Shown here: in pieces, positions 1 to 29,913 of the stretch
Position numbering within the stretch: position 1 is the stretch's first letter
How the letters are laid out: every line of letters begins with the position of its first letter
Source of the DNA: Scylla paramamosain
Taxonomy: Eukaryota > Arthropoda > Malacostraca > Decapoda > Portunidae
Reading direction: 5' to 3'
Assembly (NCBI RefSeq): GCF_035594125.1
Contig: NC_087158.1
Span: 8,358,501 to 8,422,500 of the forward strand
Length of the DNA stretch: 64,000 bases
Translations under genes and position numbers: made by a program
The notes under the pieces: model-generated
Database searches by the model: none
What the model saw: only the letters and a program-made list of their open reading frames with translations
What the model was told of the DNA's origin: nothing

Positions 1-893
1 TATCACGCAGGGAAACCACAGAACGCTTGACTTCTGATCTTTCTAAAATTTCTGATTGGGGCAGAGCAAACTTGGTATTGTTCAATGCCTCAAAAACTTA
101 ATTCTTCCATCTATCAACTCGACACAACCTTCCAGACAACTATCCCCTCTTCTTCAATGACGCTCAACTGTCCCCCTCTTCTACACTGGACATCCTCGGT
201 CTGTCCTTTACTTATAATCTGAACTGGAAACTTCACATCTCATCTCTAGCTAAAACATCTTCTATGAAGTTAGGTGTTTTGAGACGTCTCCGCCAGTTTT
301 TCTCCCCCCTCTCCCCCCAGGCTGCTAACTCTGTACAAGGGCCTTATCCGTCCATGTATGGAGTATGCTTCACATATCTGGAGGGGTTCCACTCATACTG
401 CTCTTCTAGACAGGGTGGAATCAAAAGCTTTTCGTCTTATCAACTCCTCTCCTCTAACTGACTGTCTTCAGCCTCTCTCCCACCGCCGCAATGGTGCATA
501 TCTAGCTGTCTTCTACCGCTATTTTCATGCTAACTGCTCTTCTGATCTTGCTAACTGCATGCTTCTCCTCCTTCCGCGGCCTCGCTGCACAAGACTTTCT
601 TCTTTCTCTCACCCCTATTCTGTCCACCTCTCTAACGCAAGAGTTAACCAGTATTCTCAATCATTCATCCCTTTCTCTGGTAAACTCTGGAACTCCCTGC
701 CTGCTTCTGTATTTCCACTTTCCAATGACTTGAATTCCTTCAAGTGGGAAGTTTCAAGACACTTATTCATCAATTTTTGACCACTGCTTTGACCCTTTTA
801 TGGGACTGGCATTTCAGTGGGCATATTTTTTTTACTGGATTTTTGTTACCCTTGGCCAGTGTCCTTCCTACATAAAAAAAAAAAAATAAAAAA
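1..893 (+). mobile_element. EN-RT LINE (family A), 3' end fragment cut by the window edge
   Basis: This is the 3' third of the same non-LTR retrotransposon found at 37265-40041, aligning from the reverse transcriptase thumb region to the poly(A) tail. The 3' UTR follows the stop codon at 778-780 and ends in CCTTCCTACAT plus an A-rich tail (874-893, one T interruption). The diverged satellite resumes at about 894. The element continues beyond the left edge, so its 5' end and any target-site duplication cannot be judged. Domain order and poly(A) tail fit a Jockey/I-like LINE; the clade was not determined. Confidence 0.93.
3..780 (+). pseudogene. Broken C-terminal reverse transcriptase region of LINE family A
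   Basis: Compared with the copy at 38324-39931, this covers the part downstream of the YADD motif: a SRREATERLTS-like helix, the [20 protein letters not shown] segment and the C-terminal RPCMEYAS / LINSSPLTDCLQPLSHRR region. It is dead. The frame opening at position 3 is closed by TAA at 99-101, where the better copy has CAA (a C-to-T change). A net gain of about 7 bases in a C-rich stretch near 302-320 shifts the frame. The last part (358-780) is open to the normal stop. No function is expected; it is a fossil of the ORF2-type protein. Confidence 0.9.
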
Positions 894-1780
894 TTGGGGA
901 AAAGGAGTCATTTCAAGGAACTTGTGTTTGATAAGTTTTTCAGCTTCTCATGTACCAAAACGCTAAAACACATGAGTAGCAATCTTGATGGAGAAACAAC
1001 AACACAAAAAATATATATGTTTTTGAGTATTACGTAGAAAAATTGCAAAATGCAACCAAATTACTCTATATGATGAAACGAAAAGATATTATGAGAAAAA
1101 TTTATTGGGAGAAGTTTTTTACTTTTTAAGTATCAAAGTGCAAAAACGCATAAAAAGTATTCTATATCGAGAAATAGAATATTATTAAAAACGTGTATTT
1201 AGAGTTTTTTTTTTTTTTTTACATTGTTAGGTACCACAACGTTACATTACATACAAAGCACCTTATATGAAGAGAAAAAAAAATTTCTAGAAACTTGTCT
1301 TTTCTTTTGAGAATCATAGACAGTAAAAACGCTAAGATGCATGAAAATCACCCTATAGCTGAATACAAAACATTATTACAAAAAAAAAAAAGAAAACGAG
1401 TTTTTCGAGTGTTTTTCAACTTATTTCGTACCAAAAGATTAAAACGAATGCACCCTTTGTAAATAAAGAAACTACAAGTTACCCCTCAAAAAAAATGTAT
1501 TTTGAGTGTTTTTGAACATGTTACGTACAAAAACACGAAAAATACATGAAAAATATTGTATATAAAGCCAAAATAAAATTACCAGAGACGTGCATCATAA
1601 GTATTTTGAGCTTTTTAGTCACCAAAACGTTAAAACACATGAATAGCTCTTTATAATGAGAAACAGAGCAACCTTGCGGAAATCGTGTATTTCACATGGT
1701 TAGGTAATAAAGCTCTAAAATGCATGCAATAAACAATACATGAGGAAAGGAAACAAGTTTTCCGGAAAAGTGCTTGGTCA
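894..1780 (-). repeat. Diverged 96 bp satellite, reverse orientation
   Basis: Monomers read as complement, recognisable by TACCAAAACGCTAAAA and ATTACCAGAAACGTG boxes about every 95 bp. About 1016-1780 pairs with 10546-11316 in opposite orientation, the outer part of a large inverted duplication. The array switches to forward orientation at about 1780. I see no gene here; the open frame on the minus strand from 1968 to 1651 crosses the switch and is satellite read-through. Confidence 0.85.
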
Positions 1781-5958
<4,178 letters not shown>

Positions 5959-5959
5959 T

Positions 5960-6150
5960 CTTGAAGAGCATTCTATATGAGAAAACAGAATAACATTATC
6001 AAAAACGACGATTAGTGTATTTCACATTGTTAGATGCGAAAACGCGAAGGTGCAGATCTTCGCGTTTTCGCATCTAACAATGTGAAATACACTAATCGTC
6101 GTTTTTGGTAATGTTATTTTCTTTACCCATATAGAATAATACTTTTCAAG
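5960..6150. repeat. Long palindrome: 50 bp perfect stem inside a ~90 bp fold-back
   Basis: Positions 6000-6049 are the exact reverse complement of 6058-6107, with an 8-base spacer at 6050-6057. With one mismatch the stem extends to 5991/6116. Weaker pairing continues to about 5960 and 6150 through a CATATAGAA block and TTCAAG/CTTGAA ends. Each arm holds a complete monomer core (TTCGCGTTTTCGCATCTAAC). The direct paralogue at about 12020-12140 has only one arm, so the left arm looks like a fold-back addition. Confidence 0.93.
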
Positions 6151-8224
6151 AGTTTTAGTGTTTTGGCACCAAAGAATCGTAAAAACACACAATATACGTT
6201 TCTCGTTATGCCTTTTAATTTCCCTTTTTTGGTGTCTAACAAGCACAAAAATGCGCAAAAGATGCGTTTCTTGAAATATCGTTTCGTTTTTTTTTTTTTT
6301 TTCAATATAAATGGCTTTTTCCTATGCATTTTGTCGTTTTGGTGTCTATCCATGTGAAAAACACTCAATTTACATGTTTTTTTTGGCAATGTTGTTATGT
6401 TACTAAATATGGAGTGGTAACAACGCGTTTTCGCGTTTTGTTACCTAATATGCTGAAGAACACTCATAATACGTTAATCTTAATGGCTTTTTTTCTCCAT
6501 ATTGATTTTTTTGTATTTGCGGCAATTTTCTATGTAAGAAGCTAAAAAAAAACATTCTAAGTACTTGTTTTTGGTAATGTTATTATATATCTTTATAAAG
6601 TGTGTTTTCCATGAACTTCCTCGTTTTGGTACGTAAGAAGTAAAAAAAAATCAATGAATCGTAATTCTTTTTTCATTCGCATACACAATGACTTCCATGC
6701 TTTTTTAGCGTTTTGGTGCCTAACACGCTTAAAAAACACTCGAATCACACGTATCTGGTAATGTCATTTCCTTTCCCTATATAGAGTGCTACGAATGCGT
6801 TTTGGCGTTTTGGTACCTAACAATGTAAAAAATCACTTAAGAGAAACGTTTTTGGTTATATTCTTTTTCTCCATACAGAGTGCGATTCACGCGTTTTAGA
6901 GTTTTGGTACCTATTAAGCTCAAAAACACTCATAATATATATTTCTTGTAGCATCCTTTGTTTCCCCATAAAGGGTGCTTTATATTCATTTTGGCGTTTT
7001 GGTAACGTTATTTTGGTTCCCTAAAATAGAGTCTTTAATTCCATTTTGACATTTTGGTACATAAAATTGTAAAAAAAAAAAAAAAAAAAAAAAAAGATAA
7101 ATAAATAAATAAATAAAAATAAAACAGACTTTGATTTTCGCGTTTTTGTGTTAGTAGCTGAAAAAACACTAAATCCACGGTTTTGATAATGCTATTCTGT
7201 TTCTTGATACAGGGTGTTTTGAGAGCATTTTTGGCGTTTTGGTATGGGTCTTATAAACAATGAAAAGAAACGTTTTTGGTTATGGTCCCCATATAAAGTT
7301 ATTTCCATATTTTTTAGCGTTTTGATGCCTAACATGCTCAAAAACACTCAAAAGACACGCTTCTCGTAATGTCATTTCGTTTACCCATATAGAGTGTTTT
7401 TTTTTCATTTTTTTCTGGTCTTTTAGTACCTAACAACGTGAAAAGCACTAAAAATAAACCTTTTTTTATTTATTTATTTTTTTTCACGCTTAGAGTGCTA
7501 TTTACGCTCTGTAGAGTTTTGGTACCTAAGAAGATAAAACAAACGCTTACATTTCACGTTTATCATAATGTCATTTTATTTTCCCATGAAGGGTGTTTTG
7601 CATGCATTTTAGCGTTTCGGTACGTAAGAGGATCAAAAACACTCAAAAGATACGTTTTTTGGTCAAGTTTTGTATTCCAGTATATGGTCCTTTCCGTACA
7701 CTTTATCGTTTTGGTGCCTAAAATGCTGAAAAAAAAAAAAAAATGAAATGGCACGTTTCTCTTAATGTAATTTTGTTTCCACATATATTGTGCTTTGCAT
7801 GGATTTTGGCTTTTTCGTGTGTAACAAGCTTAAGAACACTCAAAATAATTGTTTTTGTTAATGTTATTCTGTTCCTCCATACAGGGTGTTTTGCATGCGT
7901 ATTAGCGTTTTGGTACGTAAGAAGCTCAATAAACATTCAAAAGACATGTCTTTTCTATTTCCATATAGGACGATATCCATCCTTTTTAGCGATTTTGGAG
8001 TCTACCACTCAAAAACACACACACAAAAAACGCGTTTTTGGGAATTCAGTTTGGTTTCCCCATATTTCCATGGATTTTGGTGTTCTAGTACTTAATAATG
8101 TGAAAAGCAGCCTCATAAACACTTAAAAGACACGTTTCTGGGTATCTCGTTTACCTTCCCTGTGTGCATTTTGGTGTTTTGGTGACTATCAAATAAACTG
8201 AAAATTACGCTCCTGATAATATTG
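6151..8224 (+). repeat. Diverged 96 bp satellite, forward
   Basis: Forward monomers in M1-M5 order. About 6150-7130 aligns with 12140-13330, and about 7130-8210 aligns with 16380-17720; the paralogous block is interrupted by extra satellite and a LINE. An A-run followed by AAATA repeats lies at 7072-7120. Orientation reverses at about 8225 beside a small hairpin (TTCATT at 8225, AATGAA at 8239). No gene is visible. Confidence 0.87.
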
Positions 8225-8526
8225 TTCATTCAGTTAAAAATGAATAGCACTTTATATGGAGAAACAGAGCAACTTTGCGAAAACGTCTGCTTTGAGTGTA
8301 TTTCATATTGTTAGGTACCAAAGCGCCAAAATGCATGCCATAAACCCTACATGAGGAAAGGAAACAAATTTTCCAAAAACGTGCTTTTCTTTCTTTTTTT
8401 TTTTTAGCGTATGCACAACGCACAGAAGAGAGAGAGAAAAAAAAACATGTTACGTACAAAAATACGAAAAAAAAAAACATGAAAAATACTCTATATAAAG
8501 AGCCAAAATGAAATTACCAGAGACGT

Positions 8527-8682
8527 GCAGAGTTCCCATAATTTTCATGCTTTTTAGCTTTATAGTGCGTAACACGCTCTAAAACACTCAAATAACACGT
8601 TTCTGGAAAATTTGTTTCCTTTCCTCATGTAGGGTTTATAATTTTTGGCGTTTTGGTACCTTACAATGTGAAACACATTACC
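8527..8682 (+). repeat. Forward satellite patch within reverse block
   Basis: Monomers switch to forward orientation (GTTTCTGGAAAATTTG, then GGCGTTTTGGTACC) for about 155 bp. It is the inverted counterpart of the patch at 3905-4044. Confidence 0.83.
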
Positions 8683-10099
8683 AGAAAAGTGTCTTTTGAG
8701 TATTTTGGAGCACGTTCGGCACCAAAACGCTAAAAATTCACCCTGTTTGGTAATACAAAACACAATTACGAAAAACGTGTCTATTGAGTGTTTTTGATCT
8801 TCTTACTTGCCAAAACACTAAAACCCATGCAAAACACATTACCAAAAAATAAGAATTTTGAGTGTTTTTGAGCTTGTTACAAAAAAGTCAAAAAGAATTA
8901 AAAATACCTTATATAAGCAAATGAAAAAAAAAAAACGAGAAATGAGTGTTTTGAACATCTTACGTACAAAACCTTGAAGGCGCTTGAATAGCACTCTAAT
9001 GGAGTAACAGAACAATATTACTAAAAATGTGTGTTTTGAGTGTATTTCATATTGTTGGGTGCCATTATGCCAAAATGCATGACAGCACACTATATGAAAA
9101 TAAAAAAAAAAGACATATCCACAAACATGTATTTTGAGTCTTTATAAGCGTATTATGCATAAAAAGTAAAATAAAAAAAATAAAAAAACATAAAGCACCC
9201 TATATACGAAAAAAAATATATATATTACCAGAAATGTGTCTTGAGTGTTTCTGATCTACCTATCTAACAAAACAGTAAAATGCATGAAAACACCGTTTCT
9301 GGGAAAGAAAAAGATTAACATTAACAAAAACAAGTATTTTAAGTGTTTTTGAACACGTTACGTACAAAAACGTCAAAAAGCATAGAAAGTATCTATATGA
9401 AGAAACTCTATATGAAGAAATAGAGCAACATTACCAAAAACATGTATTTCGAGTGTATTTAACATTGTCATGTTCCAAAATATCAAAATGTACGTAAAGC
9501 TTCCTATATTGGGAAAGAATAAATGAGATTTTTTTTAAATGTGTATTTTGAATGTTTATCAGTGTGCTAGACACAAAAACGTTAAAAAAGCATGAAAAAG
9601 CACCCTATATGAGAGAGCAAAACATTACCAAAAGGTTTCTTTTTAGCGTTTTGAGCTAAGTACGTACGAAAACGCTAAAACGCCTGGAAAGTTCACTTTA
9701 TGCAGAAACATAATGATATTACCAAAAACAATTTTTTTTTTTTATTGTTTTGAGCTTTTTACGTAAAAAACACAAGAATGCTTGCAAAGTAAACGAAAAC
9801 ACATTACAAGAAACGTATATTATTAGTGTTTTTGAGGTTCCTTATTACCAAAATTCTAAAACCCATAACTCTCTATATGGAGAAACAGATCAACATTACC
9901 AAAAACTTGCATTTTGTGTGAACTCTTCAATAATAGGTGCCAAAACACCCTACATATTGAAAGGAAACGAGATTTCCAGAAACGTATCTTTTTTATGTTT
10001 ATGAGCGTACTAAGAACCAAAACACTGAAAAGCATGAAAAGCACCCTATGTGAGAAAGCAAAACATTACGAAAAACGTCTCTTTTCAGAGTTTTCATCT

Positions 10100-10156
10100 G
10101 TTTACGTACCAAAACTCTAAAACGCTGCATGCGTTTTACAGTTTTGGTACGTAAAC
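10100..10156. repeat. 26 bp-arm hairpin in satellite (partner of 2173-2229)
   Basis: Arms 10100-10125 and 10131-10156 are inverted repeats around a TGCAT spacer. Each contains a GGTACGTAAAC box or its complement. It is the reverse-complement homologue of the hairpin at 2173-2229. Confidence 0.9.
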
Positions 10157-10545
10157 ACCTTTTATGAAGAAACAGAAAGACATTACTCAAAGGAAATATT
10201 TTGAGTGTTTCGGAACTTCTTAGATACCTTCCATAGATTTTGGCTTAGGAAAACGCCAGAATGTATGGAGAAACAAAAATACACTACGAGAAACATGTAT
10301 TATGAGTATTGTTTAGCTTCTTAGGAATAAAAACGCTAAAACGTATGAATATCTTTCTATATGGAGGAACAGAATATTACCCCAAAAATAAATTTTAAGT
10401 GTTTCCACGTTATTAGGTGCAAAAAAGCCAAAATGCATGCAAATCTTACTATATGGGAAAACGAAGAGACATTGCAAGAAACTTGCCTTTTGAGTGTTTT
10501 TGAGAGTCTTAGGCACAAAAAGCTAAAAAAGCATGGAAAATAAAA

Positions 10546-13500
10546 CAATGACCAAGCACTTTTCCGGAAAACTTGTTTCCTTTCCTCATGTATTGTTTAT
10601 TACATGCATTTTAGAGCTTTATTACCTAACCATGTGAAATACAGTCAAAATACACGATTTCCGCAAGGTTGCTCTGTTCCTCATTATAAAGAGCTATTCA
10701 TGTGTTTTAACGTTTTGGTGACTAAGAAGCTCAAAATACTTATGATGCACGTCTCTGGTAATTTCATTTTGGCTTTATATACAATATTTTTCATATATTT
10801 TTCTTGTTTTTGTACGTAACATGTTCAAAAACACTCAAAATACATTTTTTTGGGGGGTGTAACTTGTAGTTTATTTACAAAGGGTGCATTCGTTTTAATC
10901 TTTTGGTACGAAATAAGTTGAAAACACTCAAAAGACTCGTTTTTTTTTTTGTAATAATGTTTTGTATTCATCTATAGGGTGATTTTCATGCATCTTAGCG
11001 TTTTTACTGTCTATAATTCTCATAAGAAATAGACAAGTTTCTAGAAATTTCGTTTTTTTTTTTTTCTCTTCATATAAGGTGCTTTATATGTAATGCAACG
11101 TTGTGGTACCTAACAATGTTAAAAAAAAAAAAGCTCTAAATACTCCTTTTTAATAATATTGTATTTCTCGATATAGAATGCTTTTTATGCGTTTTTGCAC
11201 TTTGATACTTAAAAAGTACAAAACTTCTCCCAATAAACTTTTTTCATATCTTTTCGTTTCATCATATAGAGTAATTTGGTTGCATTTTGCAATTTTTCTA
11301 CGTAATACTCAAAAACAATGAAAATACACGTTTTTCATTAAGTTATACTCTTTCTTCATAAAAGTTTTTTTTATGCATTTCGGCGTTTTTGTATGTAAAT
11401 AACTCAAAAACCCTGAAAAGAGACGTTTTTGGTAATATTCTTCTTTTTTCTGATATAGGGTGCTTTACTTGCTTTTTATTGTTTTTGACCCTGGAACGAT
11501 CCATAAAACAGACACGTTTCTGGATATCTCTTTTCCTTTCCTCATATAGGGGGCGTTTGCATGCATTTTGGCGTTTTGGTACCTAACATTGTCAAATACA
11601 CGTTTTTGATAATATTCTTCGGTTTCTTCATAAAGAGTACTATTCATTACTTTTAGCATTTTGGTACCTAAGACGCTCAAAAACTCATAATGCACGTTTA
11701 TCGTAATGTTCTCTCGTTTCCCATATAGGATAATTTCCATGTATTTTGGCGTTCCTTTACGTAAGAAGTTCAAAACACCCAAATTTTTTTTGTTATGTTA
11801 TTCGTTTTCTCCATAAACGGTGTTGTACATGTGTCTTATCGTTTTGGTACTTAAGTACCAAACAATTTAAGAGCTCGTTTTTTTTTTTTTTTTTTTTTTG
11901 TAGATTTCATTTCTTTCCATATATAGGATACTTTCCCTTATTTTTATGACTTTGGTTCTTAACACGGTTATAAACACTCAAAAAGACACATTTCTAGTAA
12001 TGTAGATTCTTTTACACATATAGGGTGCTTTACCTGCATCTTTGCGTTTTCGATCTAACAATGTGAAATTCAATGAAAATCGTTGTTTTTTTTATAATGT
12101 TATTCTGTTTCTCCATATATAATGCCCTTCAAGGGTTTTAGCGTTTTGGTAGTGAAGAATCTTAAAAAAAAAAAAAACAATACACGTTTCTCGTAAATGT
12201 GTTTTCATTTCCCTGTTTCGGGACTTTGAATGCATTGTAGTGTTTTTGTACGCAACAAGCTCAGAAGCATCCAAAATACTTGTTACTCGTAATGTTATTC
12301 ATTTTCTCTATTAATGAGTGTTTTTGCATACGTTTTAGCGTTTTGGTGTGTAAGCTAAGAAAAACTCAAGACACGTTTTTGGTAGTGTTGTTTTCTACTT
12401 ACATATATGGCACTTTCCATACTTTTTAGCGTTTTGGTGTCTAACAAGCACAAAAACACGCAATAGATACGTTTCTTCAAATGTCGTTTCGTTGTTTTTC
12501 TCTTTTTTAATATAAACGACTTTTCCTATGCATTTTGACTTTTTGTTATCTATTAATGTGAAAAACACCCAATTTACATGTTTTTTTTTGGGGGGGCAAT
12601 GTTGTTCTGTTTCTAAATATAGAGTGGTGACAACGCATTTTCGCGTTTTGTTACCTAATATGCTGAATAACACAGATAATAGACGTTAATAGTAATGTTT
12701 TCTTTTTTGGGGGGGTATTGAGTATTTTGAGTATTTTGTATTTGCGGCAATTTTCTACGTAAAAAGCTGAAAAACACTCTTAAGACTTGTTTTTGGTAAT
12801 GTTATTATATTTCTTTATAAAGTGTGTTTTCCATGAGTTTTCTCGTTTTGGTACGTAAGAAATACCAAAACTCTCAAAACAAACGTTTTTCTTAATGTTT
12901 GTTTATTCGCATACAGATTTACTTCCATGCTATTTTAGCGTTTTGGTGCCCAAGACGCTCAACAACACTCGAATCACACATATTTGGTAATGTCATTTTC
13001 TTTCCCTATGTAAAGTGCTATGAATGCGTTTTGGCGTTTTGGTACCTAACACTTAAAAAAAAAGAATGAAAATCAATCAAGACATGTAATATTCTTTTTT
13101 TTCCATGCAGAGTGCTATTCACCCGTTTTAGAGTTTTTGTACCTATTAAGCTCGAAAACACTCATAATATATATTTCTTGTAAGATCCCCATACAGGATG
13201 CCTTGCTTTTATTTTGGCGTTTTGGTAATGTCATTTTGTTTCCTTAAATAGACTCCTTTAATTCCATTTGACTTTTTGGTTCATAAAAATGTAAAAAAAA
13301 AGAATATATATAAATAAAAAAATGAAACACGTTTTTGGTGATTCTATTTTTCCACATAAGTTGCTATTCACGCTTTATAGCGTTTTGGTATATAAGAACC
13401 TCAGAAACATATATAATACACGCTTCTTGTAATATCGTTTCGTTTCCAATTTAGAAGGCTTTGTATGCATTTTAAAGTTTTTGTACGGTACAATTTCAAA

Positions 13501-13872
13501 TACATTGAAAGTATACGTTTTCCGTTAATATTATTGTTTCTCCGTAAAGAGTATTTTGTATGCGATTTAGCGTTTTGATACGTAAGAAGCTGAAAAAAAA
13601 ACAATGATAATAATTAATAATTAATAATTAATAATGTTGCTATGTATTCCAATGTAGGATCTTTTCCATGCATTTTAACGTTTTCGTGAGTAAAACGCTG
13701 GAAACACTGAGAAAGCACATGTCTGATGATATCATTTGGTTTCCTCATATAAACAGCGATGCATGCATTTTTCGTGTTTTCGCACTCAACAAAATAAAAA
13801 AAAAAATCAAAACACCTTTTTGGAAAAGTTCTTCTGTTTCTACATATAGAGTGCTATTTACGCGTTTTAGCA
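10546..13872 (+). repeat. Diverged 96 bp satellite, forward
   Basis: Forward monomers. 10560-13330 is the direct paralogue of about 4480-7130; 10546-11316 also pairs in inverted orientation with 1016-1780. About 13330-13872 has no counterpart in the paralogue. Simple repeats include a T-run at 11879-11899 and AATAATT units at 13608-13634. A 20 bp perfect palindrome centred on TACTTAAGTA lies near 11845-11864. No gene is visible. Confidence 0.86.
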
Positions 13873-13986
13873 TTTTTTTTTTCTTTTTTTTTATGTAGGA
13901 AGGACACTGGCCAAGGGCAACAAAAATCTAACAAAAAAAAAAATGCCCACTGAAATGCCAGTCCCATAAAAGGGTCAAAGCAGTGG

Positions 13987-16342
13987 TCAAAAATTGATGG
14001 ATAAGTGTCTTGAAACCTCCCTCTTGAAGGAATTCAAGTCATAGGAAGGTGGAAATACAGAAGCAGGCAGGGAGTTCCAGAGTTTACTAGAGAAAGGGAT
14101 GAATGATTGAGAATACTGGTTAACTCTTGCGTTAGAGAGGTGGACAGAATAGGTGTGAGAGAAAGAAGAAAGTCTTGTGCAGCGAGGCCGCGGAAGGAGG
14201 GGAGGCATGCAGTTAGCAAGATCAGAAGAGCAGTTAGCATGAAAATAGCGGTAGAAGACAGCTAGATGTGCAACACTGCGGCGGTGAGAGAGAGGCTGAA
14301 GACAGTTAGAGGAGAGGAGTTGATGGGACGAGAAGCTTTTGATTCCACCCTGTCTAGAAGAGCAGTATGAGTGGAAACCCCCCAGACATGTGAAGCATAC
14401 TCCATACATGGACGGATAAGGCCCTTGTACAGAGTTAGCAGCTGGGGTGGTGAGAAAAACTGGCGGAGACGTCTCAGAACACCTAACTTCATAGAAGCTG
14501 TTTTAGGTAGAGATGAGATGTGAAGTTTCCAGTTCAGATTATAAGTAAAGGACAGACCGAGGATGTTCAATGTAGAAGAGGGGGACAGTTGAGTGTCATT
14601 GAAGAAGAGGGGATAGTTGTCTGGAAGGTTGTGTCGAGTTGATAGATGGAGGAATTGAGTTTTTGAGGCATTGAATAATACCAAGTTTGCTCTGCCCCAA
14701 TCAGAAATTTTAGAAAGATCAGAAGTCAGGCGTTCTGTGGCTTCCCTGCGTGATATGTTTACCTCCTGAAGGGTTGGACGTCTATGAAAAGACGTGGAAA
14801 AGTGCAGGGTGGTATCATCAGCGTAGGAGTGGATAGGACAAGAAGTTTGGTTTAGAAGATCATTAATGAATAATAAGAAGAGAGTGGGTGACAGGACAGA
14901 ACCCTGAGGAACACCACTGTTAATAGATTTAGGAGAAGAACAGTGACCGTCTACCACAGCAGCAACAGAACGGTCAGAAAGGAAACTTGAGATGAAGTTA
15001 CAGAGAGAAGGATAGAAACTGTAGGAGGGTAGTTTGGAAATCAAAGCTTTGTGCCAGACTCTATGAAAAGCTTTTGATATGTCCAAGGCAATAGCAAAAG
15101 TTTCACCAAAATCTCTAAAAGAGGATGACCAAGACTCAGTAAGGAAAGCCAGAAGATCACCAGTAGAGCGGCCTTGACGGAACCCATACTGGCGATCAGA
15201 TAGAAGGTTGTGAAGTGATAGATGTTTAAGAATCTTCCTGTTGAGGATAGATTAAAAAAACTTTAGATAGGCAGGGAATTAAAGCAATAGGACGGTAGTC
15301 TGAGGGATTAGAACGGTCACCCTTTTTAGGAACAGGTTGAATGTAGGCAAACTTCCAGCAAGAAGTAAAGGTAGATGTTGACAGACAGAGCTGAAAGAGT
15401 TTGACTAGGCAAGGTGCAAGCACGGAGGCACAGTTTCGGAGAACAATAGGAGGGACCCCATCAGGTCCATAAGCCTTCCGAGGGTTTAGGCCAGCGAGGG
15501 CATGGAAAACATCATTGCGAAGAATTTTAATACGTGGCGTGAAGTAGTCAGAGGGTGGAGGAGAGGGAGGAACAAGCCCAGAATCGTCCAAGGTAAAGTT
15601 TTTAGCAAAGATTTGAGCAAAGAGTTCAGCTTTAGAAATAGATGTGATAGCAGTGGTGCCATCTGGTTAAAATAGAGGAGGGAAAGAAGAAGAAGCAAAG
15701 TTATCGGAGATATTTTTTGCTAGATGCCAGAAATCACGAGGGGAGTTAGATTTTGAAATTTTTTGACATTTTCTTTTAATGAAGGAGTTTTTGGCTAGTT
15801 GGAGAACAGACTTGGCATGGTTCCGGGCAGAAATATAAAGTGTATGAAATTCTGGTGATGGAAGGCTTAAGTACCTTTTGTGGGCCACATCTCTATCATG
15901 TATAGCACGAGAACAGAGAACAGACTTAGCACGGGTCCGGGCAGAAATATAAAGTGCATGAGATTCTGGTGATGGAAGGCTTAAGTACCTTTTGTGGGCC
16001 ACATCTCTATCATATATAGCACGAGAACAAGCTGTGTTAAACTGAGGTTTAGAAGGTTTAGGACGAGAAAAAGAGTAAGGAAAGTACGCCTCCATGCCAG
16101 ACACTATCACCTCTGTTATGCGCTCAGCACACAAAGACGGATCTCTGACAAGGAAGCAGTAGTCATTCCAAGGAAAATCAGCAAAATACCTCCTCAGGTC
16201 CCCCCAACTAGCAGAGGCAAAACACCAGAGGTACCTTCGCTTAGGGGGATCCTGAGGAGGGATTGGAGTGATAGGACAAGATAAAGATATGAGATTGTGA
16301 TCGGAGGAGCCCAAAGGAGAAGAAAGGGTGACAGCATAAGCA
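13987..16342 (-). pseudogene. Defective endonuclease-reverse transcriptase of LINE family A
   Basis: Reading 5' to 3' on the minus strand, only the end of the endonuclease remains ([10 protein letters not shown] near 16300). It is followed by the linker, RT fingers (GPDGVPP, PKKGDRSNPSDYRPIA), palm DISKAFHRVWH (near 15085), GVPQGSVLSPTLF, YADDT and the C-terminal domain. At least two indels break it. Near 15252-15262, a C plus five A have become seven A (net +1). Near 14310, one ACTG of a tandem ACTGACTG is lost (-4). D-to-H in KAFDR is an additional palm change. A 114 bp in-frame tandem duplication lies in the linker. It is not expected to encode an active enzyme. Confidence 0.92.
15802..16029 (-). 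repeat. 114 bp tandem duplication inside the LINE coding region
   Basis: Units 15802-15915 and 15916-16029 are diverged copies of one 114 bp segment, which is a multiple of three. In translation the 38-residue stretch [16 protein letters not shown]...AKSV appears twice. The copy at 37265-40041 has one unit, so this is a private duplication. The units differ at several positions, so it is not extremely recent or was followed by relaxed mutation. Confidence 0.92.

Positions 16343-29913
<13,571 letters not shown>

Larger units (their letters stand above)
8225..10545 (-). repeat. Diverged satellite, reverse orientation (right arm of inverted duplication)
   Basis: Reverse-complement partner of about 1781-4044, with scrambled additional similarity to 4440-4745 at 8230-8526. 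Monomer boxes read TACCAAAACGC on the plus strand. At about 8526 the alignment jumps between two parts of the left arm, so the right arm carries a deletion or rearrangement. Frames such as 9914-10120 and 10361-10543 reproduce frames of the left arm on the other strand, which shows they are repeat read-through. Confidence 0.87.
13873..16342 (-). mobile_element. EN-RT LINE (family A), 5'-truncated copy
   Basis: Minus-strand copy of the element at 37265-40041. Its poly(A) tail reads as T-rich sequence at 13873-13892 and its 5' end stops within the endonuclease region at about 16342, matching the complete copy from about 37689 onward. The six bases AGCATT occur at both junctions (13869-13874 and 16339-16344). 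This is either a very short target-site duplication or microhomology, since part of it can also belong to the element. Satellite resumes with ACCTAAGGAGGTCAA. Confidence 0.95.

Noticed and set aside
9914..10120. Small frames giving peptides like KAKHYEKRLFS and ITKNVxFECF, recurring at many places
   Set aside because: The same peptides appear on opposite strands of inverted paralogues and at many array positions. They follow from the satellite consensus, not from selection on protein.
15994..16284. Plus-strand 96-codon frame, and its mirror at 37745-38035 on the minus strand
   Set aside because: Both are antisense shadows of the LINE linker/endonuclease coding region.
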